This document shows positions 1 to 8,700 of a stretch of 64,000 nt of DNA, in pieces; within the stretch, counting starts at the first letter, position 1; the number at the start of each line of letters is the position of its first letter. The stretch spans positions 248,001-312,000 of the forward strand of contig DLHG01000001.1 of assembly GCA_002483105.1 (NCBI GenBank), read 5' to 3'. The position numbers were made by a program, and so were the translations under genes. The DNA comes from Bacteroidetes bacterium UBA7674. GTDB taxonomy: Bacteria > Bacteroidota > Bacteroidia > Chitinophagales > Chitinophagaceae. A model generated the notes under the pieces. The model was not told where the DNA came from. It made no database searches and saw only the letters and a program-made list of their open reading frames with translations.

Positions 1-106
1 CATCTTTCAACCTGATGTTCTTCCATGGAGAGACCCGGTTACCCTGTTCTTTAAATAACGTTTTCAGGACCGGGTGACAATGAAGGTCGAAGTATCTTCT
101 AGACAT
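1..106 (-). CDS. Putative metal-dependent hydrolase, N-terminal fragment (runs off left edge)
   Basis: The reading frame opens at an ATG on the minus strand (106) and stays open to the window edge, giving 35 residues. They begin MSRRYFDLHCHP, and the DLHCHP stretch looks like the first metal-binding HxH of amidohydrolase or membrane-dipeptidase-like enzymes. The start lies 4 bases past the stop of the 401-residue gene upstream, so the two are probably co-transcribed. Only the N-terminus is visible, so the family call rests on this one motif; the frame itself is well supported by tight spacing and lack of stops. Confidence 0.5.
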   Translation of the reverse strand, partial: MSRRYFDLHCHPVLKTLFKEQGNRVSPWKNIRLKD

Positions 107-110
107 ACAG

Positions 111-1316
111 CTATACTTTTCTTTTATTACCAAAACCTAATAACAGATTAATTGCAGCGATAACATTTCCATCATTGCTAAAGGCTCCATCGTAGGCGCG
201 ACCTATAGCAAGGCTCAATATCTTGTTAGGTGATACTGTGTATTCGGCATTTACGGTAAAACGCCAAGTCGGACTAACAAGAGAAGTATTCAGAACGCTG
301 CGATAAATCGCTTCACTTCCAATTGTAAATTTACTTTGTGAGTTGTCATAGAGCAAGCGGATACCTGAATCAAATGTATTTACATCATCTGTTTGTAATA
401 GTCCTTTGTCATCAGCAAAAATCTTGTCAGGGTTATATAGATATCTAAGCAAACCTAAAAAGGAAAGACCCGCTTTAGATTCGTATCCTAAAGTTATCCA
501 AACGCCTGTTCTGGACAGATAACCCTTATCGAAAACCTGAGATGGAAAGGCGAATGCTACGCCGGCAGCCAAATCTGCCTTGAAGCCATAGCGTTTGAAG
601 TCAATTTGTTTTGCTATTGATTTTAGTGAGTCCAGAATTTCTGTATACTTTTTATCATTGTATTTCCTAATTTCCCCCTGTATAGAAGCCATCCTGTCTT
701 CCGCAGCTTTTTTCCAAGCAGCATATTCATCACTACTGCTTTTGCCTTGACTTGCCAACTCACGCATTTTTGCACGATATAAAGTCAAGTTCTCATCAGC
801 CTTGCTTTTTTGATCATATAGCTCGTCATAACTGCTTAGTATTATCTTAAGTTGCTCAGAAGATGCTCTCATCAGTTTATCAGCTTGTTCGCCAACAGCC
901 CCCCTGACCAATGACGTTTTTATTCCAAATCCTAAATTTGTGTTATTGATGTCAAAAGCGTCAATATCATTAGTAATAGCTGCTGATACAACAAGATTCT
1001 GCCAAAGATTTTCTTTTAAATTATTAGACTTAAAACGAGGATAGCTTATTTTATCTCTGCTAAACATCCATGCTGGTGCAATATCTATCGCATAGCTATT
1101 AGGTAGACCTTGAAAATTATTCGTAGCACTTAAGATTGAAACCGCCATGGCGGACGGGTCTGAGAACTGTTGCACATCACTTGGAGAAATACCTATCAAA
1201 TTCGCACCGGGGGAATTAGGAGCCTGCAATAAATTCACCTCCAACGTAGAATCTTGCTGGGCATTGGTGTAATTCAAAAGAGAAAAAAAAGCTATTATGA
1301 TGATTAGGTTTTTCAT
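111..1316 (-). CDS. Secreted protein of unknown function, probable outer-membrane protein
   Basis: 401 residues. Residues 1-19 form a signal peptide with a hydrophobic core ending in NAQ. A charged, Lys/Glu-rich segment at about 155-235 is predicted by eye to be helical or coiled coil. The C-terminal 150 residues alternate hydrophobic and polar residues, with Gly and aromatic positions, as in a beta-barrel or porin-like sheet. I do not recognise the family. It is fourth in a tight leftward run (amidase, coiled-coil membrane protein, 123-residue protein, this gene, hydrolase fragment) with 12 bases to its upstream neighbour, so it probably belongs to the same transcript. Cell-envelope location is inferred from the signal peptide and strand pattern only. 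Confidence 0.75.
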   Translation of the reverse strand: MKNLIIIIAFFSLLNYTNAQQDSTLEVNLLQAPNSPGANLIGISPSDVQQFSDPSAMAVSILSATNNFQGLPNSYAIDIAPAWMFSRDKISYPRFKSNNLKENLWQNLVVSAAITNDIDAFDINNTNLGFGIKTSLVRGAVGEQADKLMRASSEQLKIILSSYDELYDQKSKADENLTLYRAKMRELASQGKSSSDEYAAWKKAAEDRMASIQGEIRKYNDKKYTEILDSLKSIAKQIDFKRYGFKADLAAGVAFAFPSQVFDKGYLSRTGVWITLGYESKAGLSFLGLLRYLYNPDKIFADDKGLLQTDDVNTFDSGIRLLYDNSQSKFTIGSEAIYRSVLNTSLVSPTWRFTVNAEYTVSPNKILSLAIGRAYDGAFSNDGNVIAAINLLLGFGNKRKV

Positions 1317-1328
1317 GACTTCTTCTCA

Positions 1329-1700
1329 TTATATTGTGAAAAATTCAAAATCTCCGGTATACGCTACGTAATCACCATCATTAGCGACAGTATGACTCAT
1401 TGTATATCTGTAGACGTTTACCCCACCCTCCATTTTAACAGTAACTGAGGTATAGTTGTTATCCTTATTAGTGTCATGAACTATGATATTAATAAGCAGT
1501 GTACTTCCCTCTAAATTGTCTTTCGAAATATCTAACTCGTAAATTGGATCAGCTTGAGTACTCATATCAATCCGTCCAATAATGTCCCCATCCAGAATTA
1601 CACTGCCAACTGCATTTTGCCTGTTTCCGATAGTAACAGACAATTTAACCACATTGCCAGGTATGATCTGGTAGAAGTCACTTACAACAGTTTTTGCCAT
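1329..1700 (-). CDS. Small beta-rich protein of unknown function
   Basis: 123 residues, no signal peptide and no membrane segment. The sequence alternates hydrophobic and polar residues through most of its length, with several Gly-Asp turns, consistent with a beta-sandwich. I recognise no family motif. It sits 27 bases downstream of the coiled-coil membrane gene and 12 bases upstream of the 401-residue gene, so it is an internal member of the leftward operon that begins with the amidase. The lack of a signal peptide contrasts with the secreted proteins on both sides and suggests a cytoplasmic role or lysis-dependent release. Confidence 0.72.
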   Translation of the reverse strand: MAKTVVSDFYQIIPGNVVKLSVTIGNRQNAVGSVILDGDIIGRIDMSTQADPIYELDISKDNLEGSTLLINIIVHDTNKDNNYTSVTVKMEGGVNVYRYTMSHTVANDGDYVAYTGDFEFFTI

Positions 1701-1727
1701 AGAATAGATTTTAAAAACAGTATTACA

Positions 1728-2615
1728 TTAAACACCGCCGTTTACTCCGCCGGCATTTCCACCTCCAGTTCCGCCCGTTGGATTTCTACCTCCGGATGCA
1801 TTTCCTCCCGGCGGAATTTTTGGTTGGGCAGTCCCGTCCCTACCTTTACCTAAAATGTACCCTGAGATACCGGAAAGTATTGCAGCAAGCTCGCTACTTT
1901 GTAATATCCCAAGCACGCCAAATAGCACAACTGCAATAATTAAAACGAATATTGTTATGAATTGTAGTCCATAATCTCCCATCAAAATCATTACAATAGG
2001 ACGATCGGATAAAAATGCTAAAAAGAAAAAAGCGAGAAGTGCGCCAATTAATATGATGAAATACAGACTAACTTTTTGCTTGTGTGTTTGCTCTAGAAGC
2101 TCAATAGCCAAAAGTGAATCAAGCGTGGACCTGCACCTGTTAATATCTTGCTCTGCATTCTCTATACCCTTTGCGATGTCATTAAATGCGGCGACTTGCC
2201 CTTTAGATGTTTCGATAGCGACAGAATCATAAGAAATTGCTCTCATTACTTCAGTTCTATTCTTTACTACTACTTCTTTTGAGTCCGTAATTTCATTCAG
2301 TAAATTTTGTGGCACTTGAAGCGTCGTTCCACCATTTTCCGAAATTATATTATTCAGCCTGATATATTTATTCTGATAGGATTGTAAGATACTGTCGGCC
2401 TTAGAATACTTAGCCTGTTCAACCTTAAGCTTTTTAAGGTCTTCGTCCCTGGTATATAGATAATCCCTCAATTTCTGAATATTCTTCTTGTCATTCTCAT
2501 CCTTGAAAGTTTCATCAAAGGTTGATACATACTTTGATTCTTTTTTTTGTGCAAAAGAACCAGTAACACTAATAACAAAAGAAAGGAATGTTAATAATCT
2601 GATAGCTTTTTTCAT
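1728..2615 (-). CDS. Coiled-coil membrane protein with glycine-rich tail, unknown function
   Basis: 295 residues. An N-terminal signal sequence (about 1-22) is followed by a long charged coiled-coil-like region (about 25-180). Two hydrophobic segments follow (about 183-201 and 215-236), then a short hydrophobic patch, and a tail from about 262 dominated by Gly, Asn and Pro. I do not recognise a family. It lies between the amidase gene (48 bases upstream) and a small beta-rich protein. Two membrane helices next to an endolysin-like amidase recall holin or envelope-anchor arrangements, but the large periplasmic coiled coil is not typical of holins, so that reading is weak. Confidence 0.75.
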   Translation of the reverse strand: MKKAIRLLTFLSFVISVTGSFAQKKESKYVSTFDETFKDENDKKNIQKLRDYLYTRDEDLKKLKVEQAKYSKADSILQSYQNKYIRLNNIISENGGTTLQVPQNLLNEITDSKEVVVKNRTEVMRAISYDSVAIETSKGQVAAFNDIAKGIENAEQDINRCRSTLDSLLAIELLEQTHKQKVSLYFIILIGALLAFFFLAFLSDRPIVMILMGDYGLQFITIFVLIIAVVLFGVLGILQSSELAAILSGISGYILGKGRDGTAQPKIPPGGNASGGRNPTGGTGGGNAGGVNGGV

Positions 2616-2663
2616 AGCAATGTGATTTTAGATTGATTCTGAAAATGGAAACTGGACATTCGA

Positions 2664-3488
2664 TTACGGCTTGATGAGATACTTACTAAATATCCAGCCC
2701 TCCAGATCATTCATTCCCTCTACTGTCTGTTGCACCTCTACAAAGCTCCAATTACCTTCACGCTTCAACACCTCCACTTTCGTATTTTTGGGCAGGGCAG
2801 ACTGAGTAAGCTGGCTAAATGCAGTGCCGGCACCAGACCGGATATTTACAGCAGTTGAGGTAACATAATCATCTATGGTCTCATCTTTTCTGCCCATTGC
2901 CTTCGCCCTTACGCTAGCCATCGGGAAAGCCGGACCAGGATCAGACTTGCGCAGGGGCGATATATCATCATGCCCTATCACATCCTTCAGTCCATAGGTT
3001 TTCACCAGCAGTGTCGATAGCTGGATGACCGCTTCTATCTGCTCAGGCGTGTATTCATGCCAATGACTTGCCTCTGCCTCATTTTTATGCTTCGCCGTTA
3101 CTACATCATCCTCGGGGATTACCTTCATATCCACAGGGCATATCCAGGAAGCACCACTTTTCCTCACCCTTCCCCCATTCACTATCTCAATGCCTATGGA
3201 GTGGGAATTCAGCCCAACAATGCCATTCCATTGGCTCTTTCCTGCATGCCAGGTCACAATATCAAATGGAGCGAACTGCGTAATGCTCCCGTCCTTATCG
3301 ATTAGCAAATGTGCCGAAGCCTTTGCATCCTTGTTCATAAACCAATTGACCGATGATCTCGCGGTGGTAACTGCGGTGAAGTGTATCACCAGGTATTGAG
3401 GGGTGTACTTCCTCCCCTTATTGGGGGTATTAAAGAAAGGTATTTGCTTTCCATTATCATCGTACAACAAGTGGTTCTTTATGTTCAT
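2664..3488 (-). CDS. N-acetylmuramoyl-L-alanine amidase with C-terminal SH3-like domain
   Basis: Cleaves the amide bond between MurNAc and the stem peptide of peptidoglycan. The Amidase_2 fold is shown by VIHFTA (first zinc His), a downstream WHAG, IGIEIVNGG (conserved Glu), and GHDDISPLRKSDPGP (second His and Asp), matching AmpD/PGRP enzymes. The last 65 residues resemble a bacterial SH3 domain (VNIRSGAG, then WSFVEV and GWIFSKYL). I place the start at 3488 (MNIKNHLLYD); a longer frame to 3542 adds only 18 unconserved residues. No signal peptide is visible, as in phage-type endolysins that need a holin or lysis to reach the wall. It is the first gene of the leftward operon at the left edge of the window. 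Confidence 0.88.
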   Translation of the reverse strand: MNIKNHLLYDDNGKQIPFFNTPNKGRKYTPQYLVIHFTAVTTARSSVNWFMNKDAKASAHLLIDKDGSITQFAPFDIVTWHAGKSQWNGIVGLNSHSIGIEIVNGGRVRKSGASWICPVDMKVIPEDDVVTAKHKNEAEASHWHEYTPEQIEAVIQLSTLLVKTYGLKDVIGHDDISPLRKSDPGPAFPMASVRAKAMGRKDETIDDYVTSTAVNIRSGAGTAFSQLTQSALPKNTKVEVLKREGNWSFVEVQQTVEGMNDLEGWIFSKYLIKP

Positions 3489-3745
3489 AGCATCAGTATT
3501 TATCCTAAAATAGAATAGCAACTTCAACCACGAATACTTCAAAAGAGGTAATTTCTCACCTTGACTATTTCAGTGATTTTTTTATATTTCCTTATACTTA
3601 ACTGCACACCTCATCCGTTGTAAGTAATATCGTCCGGGGTATTTCACGATTTAATAACCTGACCCGATCCTTTGCATCAAATTGTTTATTTATTTTAGAA
3701 TATGTAAGGCGTTATCAACTAATCACATCCATAAACCTAACCTGT

Positions 3746-4414
3746 ATGGGAGATATAATAAGGCTGGCTATAGCCGACGATCATAAAATGATGCGTCAAT
3801 CCCTTGTGAGTTTCTTAAATTCCTACAACACCCTACGGGTGGAAACTGAAGCCAGTGACGGCAGGGAGCTCCTACAGAAACTCAATTACTCGGAAAAGCG
3901 GCCGGATGTATGCCTGATGGATATCTCAATGCCTGTGATGAACGGGTACGAAGCAACCAAAGAAATACGCAGGCTATATCCTGAAATAAAAGTATTGACC
4001 GTAAGCATGTTTGCCGATGACTTCAATATCATCCATATGCTCCAGAATGGCGCATGTGGGTACATCCTAAAAGACAGCTGCATAGAAGAACTCGTAAAAG
4101 CAATAAAGATCGTTCACGAGCATGGCTTTTATAACTCCCCTACCATCACCAATGCGTTGAAAATCATGATGCGCAGCGAAGTGGAAAAGTCAAAACCCTA
4201 CGTCCTCAATGAAAAAGAGATACTCTTCCTCTCTATGTGCTGTACCAAAATGACCTATCTGCAGATAGCCAGGAAACTTTGCATTAGTCAAAACACCATC
4301 TCTACACTCACAGATGAGATATACCGGAAGATAAAGATCAACACCCGACTTGAACTAGCCATATTTGCCATGCGGGTAGGTATCACACCATATAATGACA
4401 AAGAGAAAATCTAG
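3746..4414 (+). CDS. Orphan NarL/FixJ-type response regulator
   Basis: 222 residues. The receiver domain (about 5-122) has the acidic pair D11-D12, phosphoacceptor D59 in CLMDISMP, the switch Ser in VLTVSMF, and the conserved Lys in YILKDS. A LuxR-type helix-turn-helix covers about 150-215 (LNEKEILFL, then IARKLCISQNTIS). The HTH is somewhat degenerate but complete. No histidine kinase lies nearby, so its partner is unknown. It is divergent from the amidase operon (203-base gap) and its stop overlaps that of the convergent IS1 transposase by 3 bases. It could regulate the amidase genes or the toxin operon beyond the insertion sequence; nothing in the sequence proves either. Confidence 0.88.
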   Translation: MGDIIRLAIADDHKMMRQSLVSFLNSYNTLRVETEASDGRELLQKLNYSEKRPDVCLMDISMPVMNGYEATKEIRRLYPEIKVLTVSMFADDFNIIHMLQNGACGYILKDSCIEELVKAIKIVHEHGFYNSPTITNALKIMMRSEVEKSKPYVLNEKEILFLSMCCTKMTYLQIARKLCISQNTISTLTDEIYRKIKINTRLELAIFAMRVGITPYNDKEKI

Positions 4415-5115
4415 ACAATACCAGCCCAGAAATATATCCAGATAGAGGCTGCCAAAAGCTTCACACTTTTTGAAAAACAGATCGTTCTTCTGCTTAAGCG
4501 TTTGAGATGCGTTCTCAGATCAAGATTCTTACGCTCAATACCGTTAGTGCTATTTCTTTTAGTGTAGTGTAATGCCACAGGAATTAAGGTCCGATATTGC
4601 GGTAACTTGTCTGTACATATCCGCGTTGCGCGGGACACGATTATTGCGTCGGTTACCCTTCTGAGGACTGCATTCGTTCTACTTCCTATACTGAAGGCAA
4701 CCACTTCTTTGGTGTCCTTCCTTAAGGCATAGGTTATCCATATTCTACTTGTCTTCTTCCCTACAAAAGTGCAAAGTTCATCCACTTCATACTCTTTGCC
4801 CAAACTTATGGCAGGCTTATTAACTGTTTTCGCGATGCTCAATATTCTACTCAAAACCGTATTTACGCTTATTGCCAGCAACCGAGCTATACTTCGGATA
4901 CCGCTTCCCTCTTTCAATAGGGACACTATCCACTTATTGGTCTCCTTTTTATAGGCATTATAGAAGTACGTCCCTAAAAAGCTCCGTTTACATGTCTTGC
5001 ATATATACCTCTGCCTGCCATGTGCCTTTCCGTTTTTCACACATTTACCCACACAATGGATACATTCCTTTTGTCCATCAACACTTTTGAGACACCTGGT
5101 ATCTTTTGACAGCAT
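4411..5115 (-). CDS. IS1-family transposase (single-frame type)
   Basis: 234 residues combining the InsA and InsB parts in one frame, as in many Bacteroidota IS1 elements, with no frameshift required. An N-terminal zinc ribbon (C18, C21, C39, C42) is followed by a helix-turn-helix-like region (about 65-95). The DDE catalytic residues are D112 (VDELCTFVG), D169 (ICTDKLPQY) and E194 (GIERKNLDLR), and the C-terminal motif is RRTICFSKS. The protein appears intact. The first residues overlap a copy of the terminal-repeat sequence, so translation may begin later than the first ATG. Its stop overlaps that of the response regulator. Confidence 0.87.
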   Translation of the reverse strand: MLSKDTRCLKSVDGQKECIHCVGKCVKNGKAHGRQRYICKTCKRSFLGTYFYNAYKKETNKWIVSLLKEGSGIRSIARLLAISVNTVLSRILSIAKTVNKPAISLGKEYEVDELCTFVGKKTSRIWITYALRKDTKEVVAFSIGSRTNAVLRRVTDAIIVSRATRICTDKLPQYRTLIPVALHYTKRNSTNGIERKNLDLRTHLKRLSRRTICFSKSVKLLAASIWIYFWAGIV

Positions 5116-5141
5116 AAGAGGCCGTTTAAAGCCTTAAAAAT

Positions 5142-5173
5142 AAAACAGGCAGCCACTTGGCCGCCTGTTTTTT
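5142..5173. terminator. Strong hairpin upstream of the IS1 transposase
   Basis: AAAACAGGC and GCCTGTTTT form a stem with an inner AGCC/GGCC-like pairing and T/A runs on both sides, so it could work in either direction. It lies between the transposase start and the outer repeat, where it would block read-through transcription into the insertion sequence. Confidence 0.6.
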
Positions 5174-5237
5174 ACACTTTTTTGAGTACGAAAAATTTCT
5201 CGTTTACTGATTTATCAGCCTGTTACAGGCATATCAG

Positions 5238-5255
5238 CACTTTTGAGACATTACC
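5238..5255 (-). repeat. IS1-type terminal repeat; partial second copy at 5082-5094
   Basis: On the minus strand it reads GGTAATGTCTCAAAAGTG. The 13-base core TGTCTCAAAAGTG recurs at 5082-5094 in the same orientation, 156 bases away. Confidence 0.55.
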
Positions 5256-5341
5256 TAACCCTCAAGAGTATCCCTGTTTGCGATCGTATATTATATGTCA
5301 ATCTGAAGATTGGCTATAATCGTGATGTAGTCAGTCTCTTC

Positions 5342-5713
5342 CTAGCGTGATCCCTTCGCAATAGATATTGTTGCAAGGAAAAAAATGCCAAATAAAGCAA
5401 TGACTAAGACATGGCCTAATATCCTATGAATTTTTGATTCTCCAGAAAAGTGCGTTAATGAATATGCTATAAATTTTGGCGTTACAATTCTTTTGACAAT
5501 AATATACGCTATGTAAATCGAAATCAAACCTAAGACTACTGCTAGCAACAAATTTTTAAATAGCATAGGTAGCAATAAGCCTACTGGTAGAACAATTAAG
5601 AAAAAAAGTACTAAAGATAAATATAAATGCGTCGACAATTTAGGATTTGTACTACCTAGTAGAATTGAAATCCGGTATAATCGATAATATAAATAATATC
5701 CTATATTTTTCAT
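5342..5713 (-). CDS. Small multi-pass membrane protein, candidate immunity protein for the Tc/Rhs toxin
   Basis: 123 residues with at least three hydrophobic segments (about 27-50, 55-73 and 100-116) and a basic, Tyr-rich N-terminus. It starts 20 bases after the stop of the TcB-TcC fusion gene on the same strand, the position Rhs immunity genes take. Composition is very AT-rich: one 60-base line, 5461-5520, has 16 G/C by hand count, unlike the roughly 50% of the Rhs core. A membrane immunity protein suits a membrane-acting toxin tip, and the tip here is hydrophobic. The immunity role is inference from position and topology; I do not recognise the family. Confidence 0.72.
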   Translation of the reverse strand: MKNIGYYLYYRLYRISILLGSTNPKLSTHLYLSLVLFFLIVLPVGLLLPMLFKNLLLAVVLGLISIYIAYIIVKRIVTPKFIAYSLTHFSGESKIHRILGHVLVIALFGIFFLATISIAKGSR

Positions 5714-5733
5714 ACTGCAATAATAATAATGTT

Positions 5734-8700
5734 CTACCAGTCCGTGAAAAAATTGGCAATTTTTGTCTTATACGAGTCTAATTCTCCAGAACCGTCAATT
5801 AATGTAAACGCTAGAAGAGCAGCAAAACCGATTGGATTCGAGACAGAAACAAACATAAGTGCTCCAGATACAACTAAATCTACTGCATCTTTACCTTCAA
5901 ATGTTCCAGTTGCTCCTTTGTAAATTGCAGATACTACCGATACAGCAATTCCAACTACTGCAACTTTTTGCGAAATATTCTTAATTTTTTGAATAGTTTC
6001 ACTTGCAACTTTTATGTTAGATTTCAGATTTCTTTCTGTCTGAGTAACAATTTTTAATTTTTCTGAAATTTGATTAGCCTTTTGTACAGCATCTAATTCT
6101 TTTGTCAGGTTTTTAAGCTCTGTGACTTGTGACATCTTGAGTGTTTCTAGGCCTGAGCCAATCAATCCAACTCCCCAGTTAATAAGATCTTGTGGTGAAC
6201 CTTCACCATTAGCAAATCCGGCAGTTGTAACCTTTTTCTTGTCCTTTTCATCTTCTGCAGCCTTTATGGTTTCTTTCGTATTTTTGGGATTCGGCAAACT
6301 AACATCACCTGCATTGCTACTTGTGGAATTAGAATTACCGTCGCTTCCAGAACCGCTACTAGAACCGGAGCTTACGTCAGCTGAAGTTGATCCACTGTTT
6401 GGCCCTTCTTGGTACTTATTCCCGTGTTGATTAAAATATCCACCAAACTCCCAAGTGCCGTCTTCATTCAGTTTAAATTTAGCCTGATACACGCCATTAA
6501 GTTCACCTTCAGAAATCGTAAATTGAAACAGTGATGTTTGTCCAAATGTGATTGATTGTGATCTGTCCTTTCCAAAATAAACCTTATTAAGTTCTATTGC
6601 ACTATCTTCATCTGACGTAGGTATAGAAACTTTGCCCCCATCCGGTGTACTGTATGTTGTAGTAGGAGTAGTGGTTTCTGGTTCTCTTCCTTTTTTATCT
6701 GTATATTTTATTGGATTATTGAAACTATAGTTATAAGGGCTCATTCCCGCATACTTACTCTCCATTGGGTCCACCGCCCCCCACCTACACAGCCAAGGTA
6801 TATAATAACGTGCTCCATGGTAATAAAGCCCTGTCTCTTCATCCCGCTCTTTGCCTGTATACCGGTATCTCTTCGCTACTGCGTTTATGCTGGCGTTCAT
6901 TGCCTGGTAGCTTGTAGTACCATAAGGGTGGTATTCCTCATAGCTTATTATGGCCGCATTCTCATCCAGCTCCAATGAGGCTGTGCTCAGGTGGTTGCTG
7001 TATATATAGCGTGTTAGTTGTAGCGCAGCACTATCTGTACCATAAGTGCGTTTTTCTTCCATAGCTATACGTCCTGTATCATCGGCTATATGCACAGTAA
7101 ACCGTTCTATATCCAGTACATTATTTATATACTTACGGTATAGCTCATAGCTGCCCAGGTATATTCTTTCCTCCCTTATCCTACCAGGCTTCAGGCAAAC
7201 CTTCCTTATCCGCTGCCCGCCACTGTAGTTATAATAGGTGTTCAGGGTATTAGAGGCATTATTGGTATTATGCAATTCATTCTGCGCGTTCCAGGCCATT
7301 GTTGGCAGGTGCGGCATGGTTTCCATATTGCCACGGTCGTCGTAAGTATAACTGAACGGTGTGCTACTGCCTATTTGCGTTGTATCCAACTTGTTAGTAT
7401 CCGCAATGTAGTTATAGGTCCGTGTATAGCTATTGCTTCCTGCACTATGTTGCAGCTCCAGTATATTGCCTACCACGTCATAGGTATAGTGCTGCGTATA
7501 ACTTTGCACCGCAGTAGCGTTACCTTGATGGCTTGTTTGCCATCCTGCATCATCAAAGTTATCATCAGCACCTATGGCTGTCCCTATCAGTTCCCTTCCT
7601 TCTGCTATTATCAGCCTGTAGAGGGCATCGTAAGTAAAGTCCTGGTTAGGTGTTATCACAGAATTACTGAAGTACAGGTCTTGCTGTGCATCGTCCTGTA
7701 TCTGTGTAATATTTCCTACAGGGTCATACCAATAGTTCAGGTCCTGGTATATGTCACTGCTCTTCGTGGTCAGCAGCCTTATTAGTCTGTAGGTCTTATC
7801 ATCATAAGTATAGGCGGTCTTTGTTCCGTTACCATACCATATTGCCTCTCTCTGTCCACGGGCATTGTAGCGTATATCACTTACATAAGTTGTTTCAGTT
7901 TCCCCAATTCCGGCAAGGGTCATGTACACACCGTTCAGTGCACCGGCCTTATCATAAGTGTTTCGGGTAACATTGCCACCGGGGTCTGTAGAGGTCACGG
8001 GCCTACCCAGTGCGTCTATCGTCACCTCTGTTATAAAAGTATCTGCGGTGCCTGTATTAAGAGCAGGGCTACTATCCCAATCTACATCGGCTATTGTATG
8101 GTCGGTCAGCAACTGCTGCTTCGTATCTACCGGTACACCTTTAAAGTCATAGGCATCTACCCATGTCAGCCCTGCGTTGTCATAACTTTTGTGTAGCTGT
8201 CCTCTCATATTGGTGAGATGCGGGTCCGTCAGGTCTTCACCATATTCCTTCACTTCCAACACATAGGTGATAGGCGTAATGCCTTGAGTTACTTCCTTGG
8301 TAAGTGGCCTTCTTAGTTCATCATAAGCGAAATGGAATTGCCGGTCTTCGGCATCCCATGCATATAGGGGCTGGCCTGCAGCATCAGTCATCATATACTG
8401 GGTGCCGCTGTCTATACTTGTTTGTGTTGCTATTGCTTTTAGTAGGTTGTACCCGTAAGAGAGGCAAATGAACGGGTCGTTAGGGTCTGTCTCACGTGCA
8501 TCATGCACTGCAATCCGGTTACTAAGTATATCCAGGTCAACATAGCTATTTATTTCGTCACCTTCATATTCCGCAAACTGTGTGGTATAAAAAGGTCGTG
8601 CAAGCGTATCCAGGTACATGATAATTGGTGTATCTCTGTGCTCATATGCCTTTGCTGCTGCATCTTGTTGCTCGGCCGTTGCAACTGGAATTGGTGGAAA

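Larger units (their letters stand above)
4411..5255 (-). mobile_element. IS1-family insertion sequence, one end identified
   Basis: Contains a full-length single-frame IS1-type transposase. On the minus strand the right edge begins GGTAATGTCTCAAAAGTG, which resembles IS1-family terminal repeats (these start GGTnATG). I could not find a matching inverted copy near the transposase stop, so the left boundary is set at the stop codon and is provisional. A second copy of TGTCTCAAAAGTG lies inside the start of the transposase frame, so the element may be composite or may have inserted beside an older end. No target-site duplication was seen. Confidence 0.5.

Noticed and set aside
4330..4420. Possible left inverted repeat of the IS1 element
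   Set aside because: Partial similarities (ATCAACAC, GGTATTGTCTAG on the minus strand) are short, or in direct rather than inverted orientation.
7270..7785. Several long frames on the plus strand across 6-12.9 kb
   Set aside because: They are antisense to the TcB-TcC gene, whose reading frame is fully supported.
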